64,000 nt of DNA from Niveispirillum sp048066115 (GTDB lineage Bacteria > Pseudomonadota > Alphaproteobacteria > Azospirillales > Azospirillaceae), in NCBI RefSeq assembly GCF_048066115.1, contig NZ_JBLTYX010000008.1, positions 186,001 to 250,000 of the forward strand, written 5' to 3'. The stretch's first letter is position 1, and every line of letters begins with the position of its first letter. The notes under the pieces were generated by a model, which was not told the origin of the DNA, did not search any database, and saw only the letters and a program-made list of their open reading frames with translations. Positions 34,830 to 44,653 of the stretch are shown here, piece by piece. The position numbers and the translations under genes are program-made.

Positions 34830-36776
34830 CTACGGCACATCCACCAGATTGGGAATGAACCGACCATAGCCCCGCTGCGGGAAGCCGGAGACGGGGATGG
34901 CGGCACGCAGGGTGCTGGCCAGGCCCACAGTGGCGTCGCGGCCGACATAGACCTGATACCGGCTGCCGGTGCGCAGAGATTCCTCGATGAAGCTGGCCGA
35001 CAGCCAGGAACTGCTGTTGATGAAGGTCGGCACCGTGGCAGGGGCCCCATCGCGCACCACATAGACCAGCCCGCCGAAAATGTCGCTGCGCGCGCCCTCG
35101 CGATTATCCAGCACGGTGCAGACCCCTTCGGTCTTCAGCCCCAGGATGGAAAGCGGGCTGCCGCGATTGATGATGCGGGTCGTCGTGCCCTCGCTGTTGA
35201 ACTGGCGGGCGAAGACCGGCTGGGCGCCGGTGATGCGCAGCAAGCCGCAGCACATGTTCTCCAGGAACGCCTTGCCGCCGCCGACCTTGCGATCCAGCAT
35301 GGTGGTGCCGGCCGTAACGATGTCGCGCATGACGATGTCGCGCGTGCCCGACAGTTCGATCGCCACCTGTTCGCCCAGATTGGTATTGTCGAACGCCAGC
35401 CGTTCGACGAACAAGGGCTGCCCTGCCGTGGCCGCGCGGAACATGCCGGTTGAGCGCAGGAAGGTGGGCTTGCGGTTCAGGATGCGGATGGTGGAATTCA
35501 TGCCGACAATTCGCACCAGCCCCGCCGGTACATCCACCACATCGCTCAGCGAATAGGTGCCCTTGGGCAGATAGACGACGGACGCCCCGGACGCGAAGGC
35601 GGCGCGCAGCGCCGGGGTGGCATCCTGGGCCGGATCGCCCGTGGCGCCGAACCTTGCCACGCTGACCCATTGGTTGGCCGGTGCCTCCGGTGTGGCGGGC
35701 GCATCCTCAAACGGGGTGCGCCAGATCGGCGCCGTCGCCAACTGCCAGCCGCTACGGCCCTGCAGGATGCCATTATGGATGTTCCCGGCCAGGGACAGGC
35801 CGCGCACGCTGACGAACCCGTCATTGCGGATCAGCGCCGTCAGGCCCGGTACGGGGGCCGTGCCGCCCTCGATGGCCAGGAACCCCTTGTCGCCGCTGTT
35901 GATGATGGCCGGCGCCGTCCCCTCCACCACCAGGTTGCGGATGGTCAGCGCATTCTGGCTGTTGGAGATGGCGGCCTGGGTCTGGTTGCGCAGCTTGATA
36001 TGTTCGAAGGTCAGGCCGTATTCGGTCTGTGCCGTGGCGATGCCGGTGGCGAACCCGTCGATGGTCAGGTTGCGCACCATGGTCGGCCCCGGCCATTTGC
36101 GGGTCATGGACAGGCCGACGGCCCCGCTGCCCGCACCGGCCTTCAGCGTGACATGGCGGATGGCGCCGGTATTGTTGCCCAGATAGTCGATGGCGACGGC
36201 GCCAGGATTGCCTCTGCCGACATCGATGGTCATGTTCTCCACGAAATTCATATAGGCGTCGTTGCCTTCGCCCCTTCCCAGATAATCCTTGCCGCCATCT
36301 GCCGCCCCGCCGCGCAATAGCTTGGACGTGGTGAAGATCACCGCCTGCGGGCGCTGCGGATCGCCATAGCCGGGCGCATTGTCGGCCAGCTTCAGCACCG
36401 TTCCCGTCTCCGACTGCCCGATCAGGACGAAGCCGGAGCCGAAATTACCATTGGCATAGCGTTTCACCAGCGGGGCGGAGATGCGGTAGGTGCCGTCGGG
36501 CACGAACACCATCTTGTCCTGCCAGAACAGGGTGCCGGTATCGGCACCGCTGGCCGCCAGGGCCGCCAGAAAGGCGGCGGTATCGTCGGTGCGCCCATCG
36601 CCGCGCGCCCCGAAATTGCGTACGTTCAAGGCGCTGCTGTCGGCCGGATAGGTTTCCGCGTTGGCACCGCCCGCAGGTGCCAGAAGCAGCAGGAAAGCGA
36701 GGGGCAGTGCGTGACTATTCCGCCGCCACCGCCAGGCCAGCCCCCGTAAGGGCGAAATAGTGTCGTTCGTAATCAT
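34830..36776 (-). CDS. Pectate-lyase-3-like right-handed beta-helix protein
   Basis: A 648-residue secreted protein with a signal peptide ending near GGANAE. Two pectate-lyase-3-type openings are visible: NVRNFGARGDGRTDDTAAF (about residue 51) and SVARFGATGDPAQDATPALR (about residue 375), each followed by VPDGTYRIS or LPKGTYSLS. That implies two beta-helix modules. In EPS loci such proteins trim, depolymerise or anchor the polymer. ATG 36776 gives a 62-nt overlap with the upstream GT4 gene, so it is probably co-translated with it. Confidence 0.8.
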   Translation of the reverse strand: MITNDTISPLRGLAWRWRRNSHALPLAFLLLLAPAGGANAETYPADSSALNVRNFGARGDGRTDDTAAFLAALAASGADTGTLFWQDKMVFVPDGTYRISAPLVKRYANGNFGSGFVLIGQSETGTVLKLADNAPGYGDPQRPQAVIFTTSKLLRGGAADGGKDYLGRGEGNDAYMNFVENMTIDVGRGNPGAVAIDYLGNNTGAIRHVTLKAGAGSGAVGLSMTRKWPGPTMVRNLTIDGFATGIATAQTEYGLTFEHIKLRNQTQAAISNSQNALTIRNLVVEGTAPAIINSGDKGFLAIEGGTAPVPGLTALIRNDGFVSVRGLSLAGNIHNGILQGRSGWQLATAPIWRTPFEDAPATPEAPANQWVSVARFGATGDPAQDATPALRAAFASGASVVYLPKGTYSLSDVVDVPAGLVRIVGMNSTIRILNRKPTFLRSTGMFRAATAGQPLFVERLAFDNTNLGEQVAIELSGTRDIVMRDIVTAGTTMLDRKVGGGKAFLENMCCGLLRITGAQPVFARQFNSEGTTTRIINRGSPLSILGLKTEGVCTVLDNREGARSDIFGGLVYVVRDGAPATVPTFINSSSWLSASFIEESLRTGSRYQVYVGRDATVGLASTLRAAIPVSGFPQRGYGRFIPNLVDVP

Positions 36777-37962
36777 CGATCATGCGCTCCAGGCTGAAGC
36801 GTTGTGCCAATGCAGCCGACGCATCGGGCAGCATGGGCAGGGCGTCCGGATCGCGGGCCAGGCGCGCCATGATCGAAGCCAAAGCACCCGCATCGCCGGG
36901 AGGAAACAGGAAGCCGGTGCGGCCGGGTTCAACGAATTCCGGAATGCCGCCAATATCGCTGCCCACCAGGCTCAGCCCATAGGCCGCCGCCTCCACGATG
37001 GTCACTGGCGCATTCTCATACCAGAGCGAGGGCAGCAGCAGGTGGCCCGCCCGGGCCAGCGCCTCGGCCTTGGCCGGCCCGTCCAGGAAACCCAGATAGC
37101 GGATGCGCGGATCGGCCGCCGCCGCTGCCCGCACCTTGTCCTCCAGCACGCCCTTGCCGGCGATGGCCAGTTCCACGGGCAGGTCAGCCGGCAGGCGGGC
37201 CATGGCGTCCAGCACCGTCTCCACGCCCTTTTCCACCGTCAGGCGGGTCAGCATCAGGAAACGGCTGGCGGCCTCCGGCGGGCGCTGGCGGCGGATCTCG
37301 GCGGCATCGGGGGGCAGGGGGATGCCGTTATGCACGACGGTACCGGCGCCGGCCTGCAACCCCGCCTTCCGGTGCATCTCCAAGAGGAAACGCGACGGGC
37401 TGGCGAACAGGTCGACATGGCGGGTGGTGCGGACATGCCAGTGGCGGAACAGCCGGCAATGGGCGCGCGGCTTCGTGCACAGCTTCCAGTCGGCCGTCAG
37501 CATGAACGCGCGGGGGCACATCAGATGGTAATCATGCGCCGTGTGGATCACCGGCACGCCTTCCTGTTTCGCCCTCGCCCAGATGGCGGCGGAGAAACCG
37601 TCGATCAGGTGGCTGTGCATCACGTCGGGCCGATCCTTTTCCAGGATGGCGCCCAGCCTTTCAGCTGCCTCGCGGTTCCAGGCATCCTTGGCGTGCCAAA
37701 GCCATTTCTTCGGGCCGGACTTCAGCGAGCGTTCGAACGACCAGTAGAGATTGGGCGGGAAGAAGCGGATCACCTCCACCCCGTTCTGCGTCTCTACCGG
37801 ATAGGGTTCCATCTCCGGCCCACAGGTGGAGACGACCGTCACCCGGTGCCCGCGCTTCACCAGCCCTTCGGCCAGGAAGGCGACGATGCGCTCCGCCCCG
37901 CCCGCCATCAGGGGCGGGTAGAGGTTGTTCACCACCATGACATGCAAGGGAACGGCCCTCAT
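36715..37962 (-). CDS. GT4 glycosyltransferase
   Basis: A 415-residue GT-B fold enzyme of family GT4. N-terminal NNLYPPLMAGGAERIVAFLA (acceptor side), RLTVEKGVETVLDAM, and LPSLWYENAPVTIVEAAAYG carrying the E-x7-E motif for nucleotide-sugar binding. It presumably adds one sugar to the growing lipid-linked repeat. The ATG at 37962 overlaps the stop of the upstream BY-kinase-like gene (TGATG); an in-frame GTG lies one codon before. Confidence 0.88.
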   Translation of the reverse strand: MRAVPLHVMVVNNLYPPLMAGGAERIVAFLAEGLVKRGHRVTVVSTCGPEMEPYPVETQNGVEVIRFFPPNLYWSFERSLKSGPKKWLWHAKDAWNREAAERLGAILEKDRPDVMHSHLIDGFSAAIWARAKQEGVPVIHTAHDYHLMCPRAFMLTADWKLCTKPRAHCRLFRHWHVRTTRHVDLFASPSRFLLEMHRKAGLQAGAGTVVHNGIPLPPDAAEIRRQRPPEAASRFLMLTRLTVEKGVETVLDAMARLPADLPVELAIAGKGVLEDKVRAAAAADPRIRYLGFLDGPAKAEALARAGHLLLPSLWYENAPVTIVEAAAYGLSLVGSDIGGIPEFVEPGRTGFLFPPGDAGALASIMARLARDPDALPMLPDASAALAQRFSLERMIDDYERHYFALTGAGLAVAAE

Positions 37963-38675
37963 CACAGCAGCTGGGCCATCCAGCCCGGCATATGGTTCTG
38001 ACGGTCATGCAGCACGGCACCCAGGATGGGCCGGTTGCAGCGGGCCAGCAGTTCGCGCAGCCGGATGGCGGAGGACCGGCGGGTCTGCTCCGCCTCGATC
38101 ACCACGATGTTGCCGTCGACATGGCCCGACAGGATGGCGCCCAGCGGTTCGGCATCGGCCGGCGGGGCGACCACCAGCACCATGTCGAAATGCCGGCAGA
38201 AATGGTCGATATGCTCGGCGATCTCGTCGGTCTTGGCGGCGGATACGCCGCGCCCGGGCCAAGCGCGAAGATCGGCCATGTACATCTCATGGTCGGGGAT
38301 CTTCATCAGTTCCGGCTGACGCGACAGCGCCCGGATCACCCCGTCGCCGCCGGGATCGGCGGATGCCTGCGGCCAGGGCGTCCAGGGCTGGCGGGTGCAG
38401 TTCAGCACCAGCATCTTCTTGCCCAGGATGGAACTGGCGGCCCAGGCCATGTCCAGCGCGATTTCCGAGGCGCCGGGGCCGGCGGATGCCGCCAGGAACT
38501 GCACGGCCATGCCGCGATCGGGTGCCAGGACGGCGTCCACCTCCAGGTAAAGCTCGATCAGGTCCACCATGGCGAGATCCTCCGGCACGGGCCAGTCAAC
38601 CTCCCGGACCTGATGGTCGATCCAGGGCGGGGGCGGTTCGTGGAAGGGTTCCGGGGCGATGTTGAATTTCGTCAT
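37962..38675 (-). CDS. Degenerate BY-kinase/CpsD-like ATPase (pseudo-kinase)
   Basis: A 237-residue protein with the MinD/CpsD fold outline, but all three nucleotide motifs are lost. The P-loop position reads ASAGPGASEIALDMA (63-77) with no Lys-Ser/Thr, the Walker A' position reads LVLNCTRQP instead of LIDADLRRP, and the Walker B position reads MVLVVAPP instead of LVIIDTPP. The C-terminal DGNIVVIEAEQTRRSS still matches the family. It overlaps the Wzz gene (ATGA), the place a BY-kinase normally holds. I infer a non-catalytic partner of Wzz that may still control chain length by binding. Confidence 0.72.
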   Translation of the reverse strand: MTKFNIAPEPFHEPPPPWIDHQVREVDWPVPEDLAMVDLIELYLEVDAVLAPDRGMAVQFLAASAGPGASEIALDMAWAASSILGKKMLVLNCTRQPWTPWPQASADPGGDGVIRALSRQPELMKIPDHEMYMADLRAWPGRGVSAAKTDEIAEHIDHFCRHFDMVLVVAPPADAEPLGAILSGHVDGNIVVIEAEQTRRSSAIRLRELLARCNRPILGAVLHDRQNHMPGWMAQLL

Positions 38676-40153
38676 TTTGCATCTCCGAGAGCCATCAATT
38701 GCAGGGGCGGTCGATGCGGTTGACGTTCAAAACTGGCCAGGACCGGCAGGTCCAGCAGGTAGACCACCTGCTCGGCCGTGGTGAAGCGATCATCGCGGGC
38801 CTCGCGCAGCAGCACGGCGATGGTGGCCAGGATGGCTCCACCGATCATGCAGGCGAGCAGGGTGATCAGGCCGCGCGGGCGCACCGTTCGATAGGGCTGG
38901 GTCGGCTCGCTGATCACGGCGGCGGGGGAAATCCGCTCGTCGTTCAGGTTGCCTTTGACGCGGGCATTGGCATGCTGCATCGACAGCGACCGGTACGCTT
39001 CCTCCTTGATCTGGTATTCGCGTACCAGACCGTCGAATTTTCCGCGGTTGCTCCGCAGTTCTGTCAGCCGCTGGTCCAGCGCCGCGATCTGTCCGCCCAG
39101 GATCGCCACGGGCTGGGCATTGCCCTCCACATCGGCGCTGGCGCGCAGATAATCGGTCTGCAGGGTCTGATAGACGCTGTTGGTGGTGGTGGCCGACCGC
39201 TTTTCCAACTCCGAACGCCGTGCCGCCACTTCCTTCTCCGCCGTGGCGATCCCCGCCTTCAGCGCGGCTATGGCCGGCCCGTCGGGATTATAGGTGGCGA
39301 CCATCTGGCTGCGCTTCATGCGCAGTTCCAGCAGGCGGGACTGGGCCTCGTCGAGCGCGCGGTACTTCTCGCCATTGGCCGTCTCCGGCACCTTTTCCGG
39401 CACCTTCTGCATCAGCTGTTCCAGGCCGCGCTTGCGTTCCTGGGACTGGGCCAAGGCGGCGCGGGCGGCATGGAGGCTGGTATCCAGCTCACCGCGCTGG
39501 GCCAGCAGATCCTCCACCTCGCGGTCGAAGGAACTGATCCGCCACTGGTCCTTGAAGGTTTCCAGCGTGGTCTGCGCCTTGGCCAGGTCGTCGCCGGCCT
39601 GACGCACCTCGCTGGCCAGGAAGCCCTCATGCGGGTTGTGGTAGATCTGCGTCTGGCGGCCGACATAAAGGTCGATCAGCTTGCGCACCAGCTTGGGCAC
39701 CATCTCCTTGTCGGGATGGCGCAGCGACAGGGTGATGATGTTGTCCTGTGCGCCCACTTCCGCCGACAGGTCATCCTGCAGGCGACGGACGGCGGCATCC
39801 ATGGCCGTGCCGCTCGATGGCGGGTCCTCGGCCAGGTCGGGATAGACATTGGCCAGTCCCACCGTCTCGATCGTGGCGCGGGCCAGATCGTGGCTGTGCA
39901 GGATGGCGGCGTGGGCCAGCACGATCTCGCGCCGGTCCGACGGGGTCAGTTCCGTGGCCGGGCCGCGTTCCACCTCCGGGGCCGACCAGCGGCCGAAGGT
40001 GACGACCATTTCCGCCACGGATTCATATTTCCGGGTGGCGAACGTCAGATAGAGGACGCCCATCAGCATGACGCCCAGGAACACGGCCATGAACAGCCGC
40101 CACCGCTTGCAGATGGTGATCAGGATGCCATGGGGTAGCACTGTCGCGTACAT
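38672..40153 (-). CDS. Wzz/GumC-type polysaccharide co-polymerase
   Basis: A 493-residue inner-membrane protein with an N-terminal membrane segment (FMAVFLGVMLMGVLYLTF), a long periplasmic coiled-coil region (about 160-390), a PYRTVRPRG motif before the second membrane segment, and a short cytoplasmic tail. This is the Wzz/GumC design that sets EPS chain length with Wza and a BY-kinase. ATG 40153 follows GGAG by 7 nt. It sits between the Wza gene and the pseudo-kinase. Confidence 0.88.
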   Translation of the reverse strand: MYATVLPHGILITICKRWRLFMAVFLGVMLMGVLYLTFATRKYESVAEMVVTFGRWSAPEVERGPATELTPSDRREIVLAHAAILHSHDLARATIETVGLANVYPDLAEDPPSSGTAMDAAVRRLQDDLSAEVGAQDNIITLSLRHPDKEMVPKLVRKLIDLYVGRQTQIYHNPHEGFLASEVRQAGDDLAKAQTTLETFKDQWRISSFDREVEDLLAQRGELDTSLHAARAALAQSQERKRGLEQLMQKVPEKVPETANGEKYRALDEAQSRLLELRMKRSQMVATYNPDGPAIAALKAGIATAEKEVAARRSELEKRSATTTNSVYQTLQTDYLRASADVEGNAQPVAILGGQIAALDQRLTELRSNRGKFDGLVREYQIKEEAYRSLSMQHANARVKGNLNDERISPAAVISEPTQPYRTVRPRGLITLLACMIGGAILATIAVLLREARDDRFTTAEQVVYLLDLPVLASFERQPHRPPLQLMALGDAK

Positions 40154-40189
40154 CGGCCTTCTCCGGCGCAAGAGGGGCTGTCAATTCCT

Positions 40190-40924
40190 TCAGTTGTTCG
40201 AAGGATTGATGTTGTAGGTGAAGCCCCAGTTGACGGGCACGAACTGCTGCACGAACTGGTTCCAGAAGGTGTAGGCCTCGTAGACGCCGGTGCGCGGCAC
40301 ATAGACAACGTCGTACTGGGCCAGCCGGACATCGGCGGCAGGATTTTTACCGGATATCACAGCCATGTAATCCACGGCCAAGGCCTCCGGCTTGTCGCCC
40401 TCGCCCCGGCGCAGGATGAAGATATTGTCCCGCGATGCGGAAAGCTTCACCCCGCCGGCCCGCGCCACCGCCTGGCTGACGGTCAGGTTGGGACCCACGG
40501 TGATGAATTCGCCGGGGCTTCCCACCTCGCCTGCCACATAGACGCGGTTGGGCGCGAAAGTATGGACGATGACGCTGATCTGCGGATCGGCCAGCAGCGT
40601 GCGGTATTTCTGGCGCAGCGTGGCCGAAATCTCCGATGGCGACCGGTTATAGGCCATCACATCCTCGGCGATGGCGGTGGAGATCATGCCGTCGGGGCGG
40701 ACCACCACCTCCTCGTTCAGCTCCGGATTGAGGTAGAGGCGCACATGCAGCATGTCGCCGACCTGCACCTTGTATCCCGGCAGGGTAGAGGCATTGCCGG
40801 TCACCGGCGTCGCCACCTGCGGGGCCGGCGGCAGGTTCGCCTGCCGCTGGGAACAGCCGGCCAGGAAGCCGGCCACCAGAAGCAAAGCCACGGAGAATTT
40901 TGTTATGTTCTTGGACGTGGGCAT
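40190..40924 (-). CDS. Wza-like polysaccharide export lipoprotein
   Basis: A 244-residue outer-membrane export protein: lipobox LVAGFLAGC, a Poly_export domain (YKVQVGDMLHVRLYLNPELN, then VVRPDGMIS) and a SLBB-type domain (VYVAGEVGSPGEF, then LTVSQAVARAGG). It forms the periplasmic and outer-membrane channel for EPS with Wzz. ATG 40924 is used; a GTG at 40933 is possible and changes only the signal peptide. It is shorter than E. coli Wza, having a single SLBB domain, as is common in this class. Confidence 0.88.
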   Translation of the reverse strand: MPTSKNITKFSVALLLVAGFLAGCSQRQANLPPAPQVATPVTGNASTLPGYKVQVGDMLHVRLYLNPELNEEVVVRPDGMISTAIAEDVMAYNRSPSEISATLRQKYRTLLADPQISVIVHTFAPNRVYVAGEVGSPGEFITVGPNLTVSQAVARAGGVKLSASRDNIFILRRGEGDKPEALAVDYMAVISGKNPAADVRLAQYDVVYVPRTGVYEAYTFWNQFVQQFVPVNWGFTYNINPSNN

Positions 40925-40948
40925 GGGCGTCACCGTTCCGTCTGTTCC

Positions 40949-41713
40949 TCAGTACGCACCATCGCGGCGCAGCACGACCGCCGGCGTACGGAGGAGAACA
41001 CGCAGATCAGAGAAAAAGGTCCAGTTGCGCGCATATTCTTTATCCAGCTCCACCCGCTCGCCATACCCGGTGTCGTTGCGGCCGCTGATCTGCCAGACGC
41101 CGGTGATGCCGGGGCGGCAGCGGGCATAGTCGTGGAAGGCCGCACCATAGCGGCGCACCTCGTCCTGGACGATGGGGCGCGGGCCCACCAAGCTCATATC
41201 GCCGGCCAGCACATTCAGCAGCTGCGGCAGCTCATCCAGGCTGGTGGTGCGCAGGAAACGGCCGATCTTGGTGACGCGCGGATCATCGCGTAGCTTGAAA
41301 TCGCGCTCCCATTCCTCGCGCGCCTTGGGGTCGGTGGCCAGCAGGCGGGCCAGCACGGCCTCGGCATTGGGCACCATGGTGCGGAATTTCCAGCACTTGA
41401 AGGTCCGGCCCCGCGCACCGACGCGGCGATGGCCGAACAGCATCGGCCCGCCATCGCGCTTGGCGATCACCGCCAGCACCAGGAACATCGGCGACAGCAA
41501 CGCCAGCAACGTTCCCGCCGCGGCGATGTCGAACATCCGCTTGCTGATCCGGGTGGCCGGCTCGCGCAGCGCCCGGCTCCGGGGCTCGCGGGTCTGGCGT
41601 TGGTCGATGGCGGCCGCATGAAGGCGATGCCAGTCATAGCCGCGGCCGGAACCGGCCGACCCGGTCAGTACACCTTGACGCGGGAAGGTGCTGGAAAGGG
41701 ACTGCGGTGCCAT
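40949..41713 (-). CDS. Undecaprenyl-phosphate sugar-1-phosphate transferase (ExoY/WcaJ family)
   Basis: A 254-residue monotopic sugar transferase with one membrane segment (FDIAAAGTLLALLSPMFLVL) and the catalytic core FKCWKFRTMVPNAEAVL, LRTTSLDELPQLLNVLAGDM, SLVGPRPIV and CRPGITGVWQISGRND. It starts EPS repeat-unit synthesis by moving a hexose-1-phosphate onto undecaprenyl phosphate. ATG 41713 follows GGAG by 6 nt. It is the first gene of the minus-strand EPS assembly operon running down to 34830. Confidence 0.92.
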   Translation of the reverse strand: MAPQSLSSTFPRQGVLTGSAGSGRGYDWHRLHAAAIDQRQTREPRSRALREPATRISKRMFDIAAAGTLLALLSPMFLVLAVIAKRDGGPMLFGHRRVGARGRTFKCWKFRTMVPNAEAVLARLLATDPKAREEWERDFKLRDDPRVTKIGRFLRTTSLDELPQLLNVLAGDMSLVGPRPIVQDEVRRYGAAFHDYARCRPGITGVWQISGRNDTGYGERVELDKEYARNWTFFSDLRVLLRTPAVVLRRDGAY

Positions 41714-41885
41714 GATGCACTCCATCTTCTGAGGTTGAGCGCCGCCATTACCTGCGAATACCTTCGCAAGTTGTCGGTACTATTGATTGTTTCCGTTCTT
41801 CTTGGCTGTCATGACCATAACAACGGGCGCGAAGTTTCGGCCTGTGGTCAATCTGTGGCCGGCGCATGTTGCACCGCATCAAAGC

Positions 41886-42770
41886 CTAGGAAGTTGTGTC
41901 CTCTCCCACGCGGGTCAGGACGATGCCGGCCACTTGGCCGCGCACTTTGCGCAGCCGGGCCAGGGCCCCCATGGCGCGGCCGCGCCGCGTGTGCTTCCAG
42001 CGGATGGCGAACAGGATGCGGTCCACGATCCGTGACAACAGCAGCACATCGGTGGCCGCCAGCACGGGCGGCAGGTCGATCAGCACCAGTTCGTAACTGC
42101 CGGTCAGGTCGGACAGCAGGCGTTTCATGGGATTGGACAGCAGACGTCTTGCCCCCAGCCGCCCCGTCCCGGCGGGGATCAGGTCCAGGCCGGAGACGGG
42201 GTCCGTGCGCACCACCTCGTCCAGTCCCGGCGGGCGGGGGGCCAGCAACTCCGCCAGCCCCTGCAGGTTCGGCACCTGGAACAATCGGTGCTGGTCGGGA
42301 TGGCGCCAGTCGGCATCGATCAGCAGCACGCGGTGCCCCCGGCTGGCCAGCAGGCGGCCCAAGGTGGCGGCCAGCAGCGACCGTCCCTCACCGGCCTCTG
42401 CCGATCCCAGCGCCACCGTCAGGGGTGGGCCGGCCGGGCTGGTGGCCAGCAGCGTGGTGTAGAGAGTGCGCAGGCTGCCGGCCAGCGGGCTGGCCGGATC
42501 GCGCAGCACCTGCACCATGGCCGCGTCGGCGTCGAGCAGTTCGGGCAGCGATGCCATCACGGTCAGATCGGTGGCGGCCTCGATCTCGTCGGGTCGCTGG
42601 AAATCGCGGGGACCCCTGGGGGTACGCGACAGCACCAGGCCGGCCAGCAGGACCGCCACGCCCCCGGCGACGCCGACGGCGACACCCAGCCACATCCCGG
42701 CGCCAAGGCCGGACAGCAGGGCGATCACGGTGATGCCCGGCAGGCGCAGGCGTCCTGACGAAGCCGTCAT
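41886..42770 (-). CDS. BY-kinase/CpsD-like ATPase with two N-terminal membrane helices
   Basis: A 294-residue protein: two adjoining hydrophobic segments (about 11-48) then a BY-kinase-type ATPase domain. Walker A' LLIDADWRHP (149-158) and Walker B VLIDLPPV (229-236) are intact, but the P-loop reads SAEAGEGRSLL, with Arg130 where the essential Lys is expected, and no C-terminal tyrosine cluster is present. It resembles the membrane-plus-kinase half of Wzc. Start ATG 42770 is preferred. With the pseudo-kinase at 38 kb, this locus has two kinase-like proteins, neither with a canonical P-loop. Confidence 0.75.
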   Translation of the reverse strand: MTASSGRLRLPGITVIALLSGLGAGMWLGVAVGVAGGVAVLLAGLVLSRTPRGPRDFQRPDEIEAATDLTVMASLPELLDADAAMVQVLRDPASPLAGSLRTLYTTLLATSPAGPPLTVALGSAEAGEGRSLLAATLGRLLASRGHRVLLIDADWRHPDQHRLFQVPNLQGLAELLAPRPPGLDEVVRTDPVSGLDLIPAGTGRLGARRLLSNPMKRLLSDLTGSYELVLIDLPPVLAATDVLLLSRIVDRILFAIRWKHTRRGRAMGALARLRKVRGQVAGIVLTRVGEDTTS

Positions 42771-43009
42771 GTCGGGGCGGGGTGGGGGACTGCGGCGGTC
42801 TGCCAGGTCGCCGCCACGAAGGGGGGAGCCAATGGCGCACATCCGGTTCCGGGGCGGGGGAGGGGCGGGGGCATCATCCGGCCGTCACGCCTGGGCGTGC
42901 CGCCGGTTGGGGTGTGGCCGGGCCTCCCGTTTCCCGCCAGCAGCGTCAGAGTGCGCGACCCGTCAGGTGCCGGCCAGTGACCATGCTGTGTCCGCATGCC
43001 ATTGGCCCG

Positions 43010-44653
43010 TCACCAGTTATTCCGCGGCAGACAGACATGCATGCGCAGGCCGCCAACCGCGCGATTGCTGGCCTCCACGGTGCCGCCCAGCGCCTCGATA
43101 TGGTGGCGCACGATCCACAGGCCCAATCCTGCATGCGACGGCTCGCTCGCCGATGAACCCGTGCCGGCGGGCCTGAAGGAGAAGTTGCGGTCGAAAATAT
43201 GGTCGATCTTGCCGGGATCGATACCCGGCCCCTCATCATCGATGATCAGATCGACGCGGGTCTGGGTCTTGGTCAGCGTCGTGCTGATGGTACCGCCCGT
43301 TTTGCAGAAGCCGACGGCATTATCCAGGATATTCTCCACGATGATGTCCAGGATGCCGTCGGGCGCCAGCACCTGCACATTCTCATCCAATTGCCGGATG
43401 AAGCGGATATGCCGGTCCAGCGAGATGTCGCGCGCATTGTGCAGCGCGTCGGCCACCACATGGGTCAGGTTGATGGGCAGCTTGGGCGCCTCGATGAAGT
43501 CGGCCGTGTCATTGCCCAGGCGCTGGGCAGCGGAGATCAGGGCCGACAGGCGGCCCAGCGCCGTCTCGATCAGTTGCACGGCCCGCTGCGACCGCTGGTC
43601 GTCCTTGGGCGCCACGGCCTTCAGCGGCTGCAGGGCTGAGCGGATCACGGCCAGTGGCGCCTTGACCGAATGGGCATTCTCTTCCGCCGTGGTGCGGATA
43701 TTGGCGGCCGCACGGTGCAGGTCGCCCACCAGCCGGTCGAACTCCCGCGCCACCGGGGCCATTTCGGGCAGGGGATTGCGGGCGGCGAAGGTAGCGGCAC
43801 CGGCCCCGCCGCGGCGGATATCGCCGGCCACGCGCCGGAAATGGCGAAGCGCGCCGCGCATGCGCCACGCCATCAGCAGGGCCAGGCCGGCGAAGACCAG
43901 ATAGATCAGCGCCGCCATCCGCACATTGTCGGTCTGCCAGTAGGGGCGCCCGAACGCAGTATTCAACAGGGCCGAACTGTTATCGGCCGACACCAGCACC
44001 CAGCAGCCGCGCCGACCCTGGATGGGGATGACGGAGGTCAGGATTTCCTCCACCCCGTCCATCTGGCGATAGCGGATTTCCACCGGCTTGTCCCAGGAAC
44101 AGCTTTCGCCCAGCGATTGCAGGATGCCGTGGCGGCCCAGCAGGTCCAGGTCGGCGCCCATCTGGTCGGCCAGCACGCGCGGGGCCGACGCCACGAAGAA
44201 GAAGCTGCCGGCCGCCCCGCCCATCCGGGGCTGGAACATCAGGCGCAGGCTGGTATCCGCGTCCGCGAACGTGGCCAGCATGGCGTTCAGTTCGGATGGC
44301 GGCATGTCCTCGCGCTGCTCCAGCCGGGCGGACAGCGCCTGGGCGACCAGCCAGCCATTGCGGCGCAGGCTGTCGGCGACTAGGGCGCGGCTTTGCCTGT
44401 CGGCCTCTTCGAACTGCCCGTACAGGATGACGGGCAAGGCGATGAAGATGCCGACCAGCAGGACCAGCTTGAAGCTCAGGGACGACAATGCCTGAACGCA
44501 CCGCCGCCGCCATTCGTTAAACCGGTGTCGGCGGGTTCTTCCAGCAATATCCGAAGGCGGCGAAATTCTGGATTTCCTCGAAACCGGGATCGATGGCGCG
44601 GAACTTGTTGCGGATGCGTTTGACCGAGGATCGGACATTTGTTCGGTATCCAT
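43010..44653 (-). CDS. Sensor histidine kinase
   Basis: A 547-residue two-membrane-segment kinase: helices near 61-80 and 246-265, a periplasmic sensor of about 160 residues between, a phospho-acceptor His328 in ENAHSVKAPLAVI, and ATPase boxes VENILDNAVGF (N), DDEGPGID (G1) and GLGLWIVRHH (G2). The first 46 codons overlap the 3' end of the response-regulator gene in another frame (137 nt), an unusually long overlap, so the true start may lie further in. It is the partner of the regulator upstream and stands next to the EPS genes, which it may control. Confidence 0.82.
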   Translation of the reverse strand: MDTEQMSDPRSNASATSSAPSIPVSRKSRISPPSDIAGRTRRHRFNEWRRRCVQALSSLSFKLVLLVGIFIALPVILYGQFEEADRQSRALVADSLRRNGWLVAQALSARLEQREDMPPSELNAMLATFADADTSLRLMFQPRMGGAAGSFFFVASAPRVLADQMGADLDLLGRHGILQSLGESCSWDKPVEIRYRQMDGVEEILTSVIPIQGRRGCWVLVSADNSSALLNTAFGRPYWQTDNVRMAALIYLVFAGLALLMAWRMRGALRHFRRVAGDIRRGGAGAATFAARNPLPEMAPVAREFDRLVGDLHRAAANIRTTAEENAHSVKAPLAVIRSALQPLKAVAPKDDQRSQRAVQLIETALGRLSALISAAQRLGNDTADFIEAPKLPINLTHVVADALHNARDISLDRHIRFIRQLDENVQVLAPDGILDIIVENILDNAVGFCKTGGTISTTLTKTQTRVDLIIDDEGPGIDPGKIDHIFDRNFSFRPAGTGSSASEPSHAGLGLWIVRHHIEALGGTVEASNRAVGGLRMHVCLPRNNW

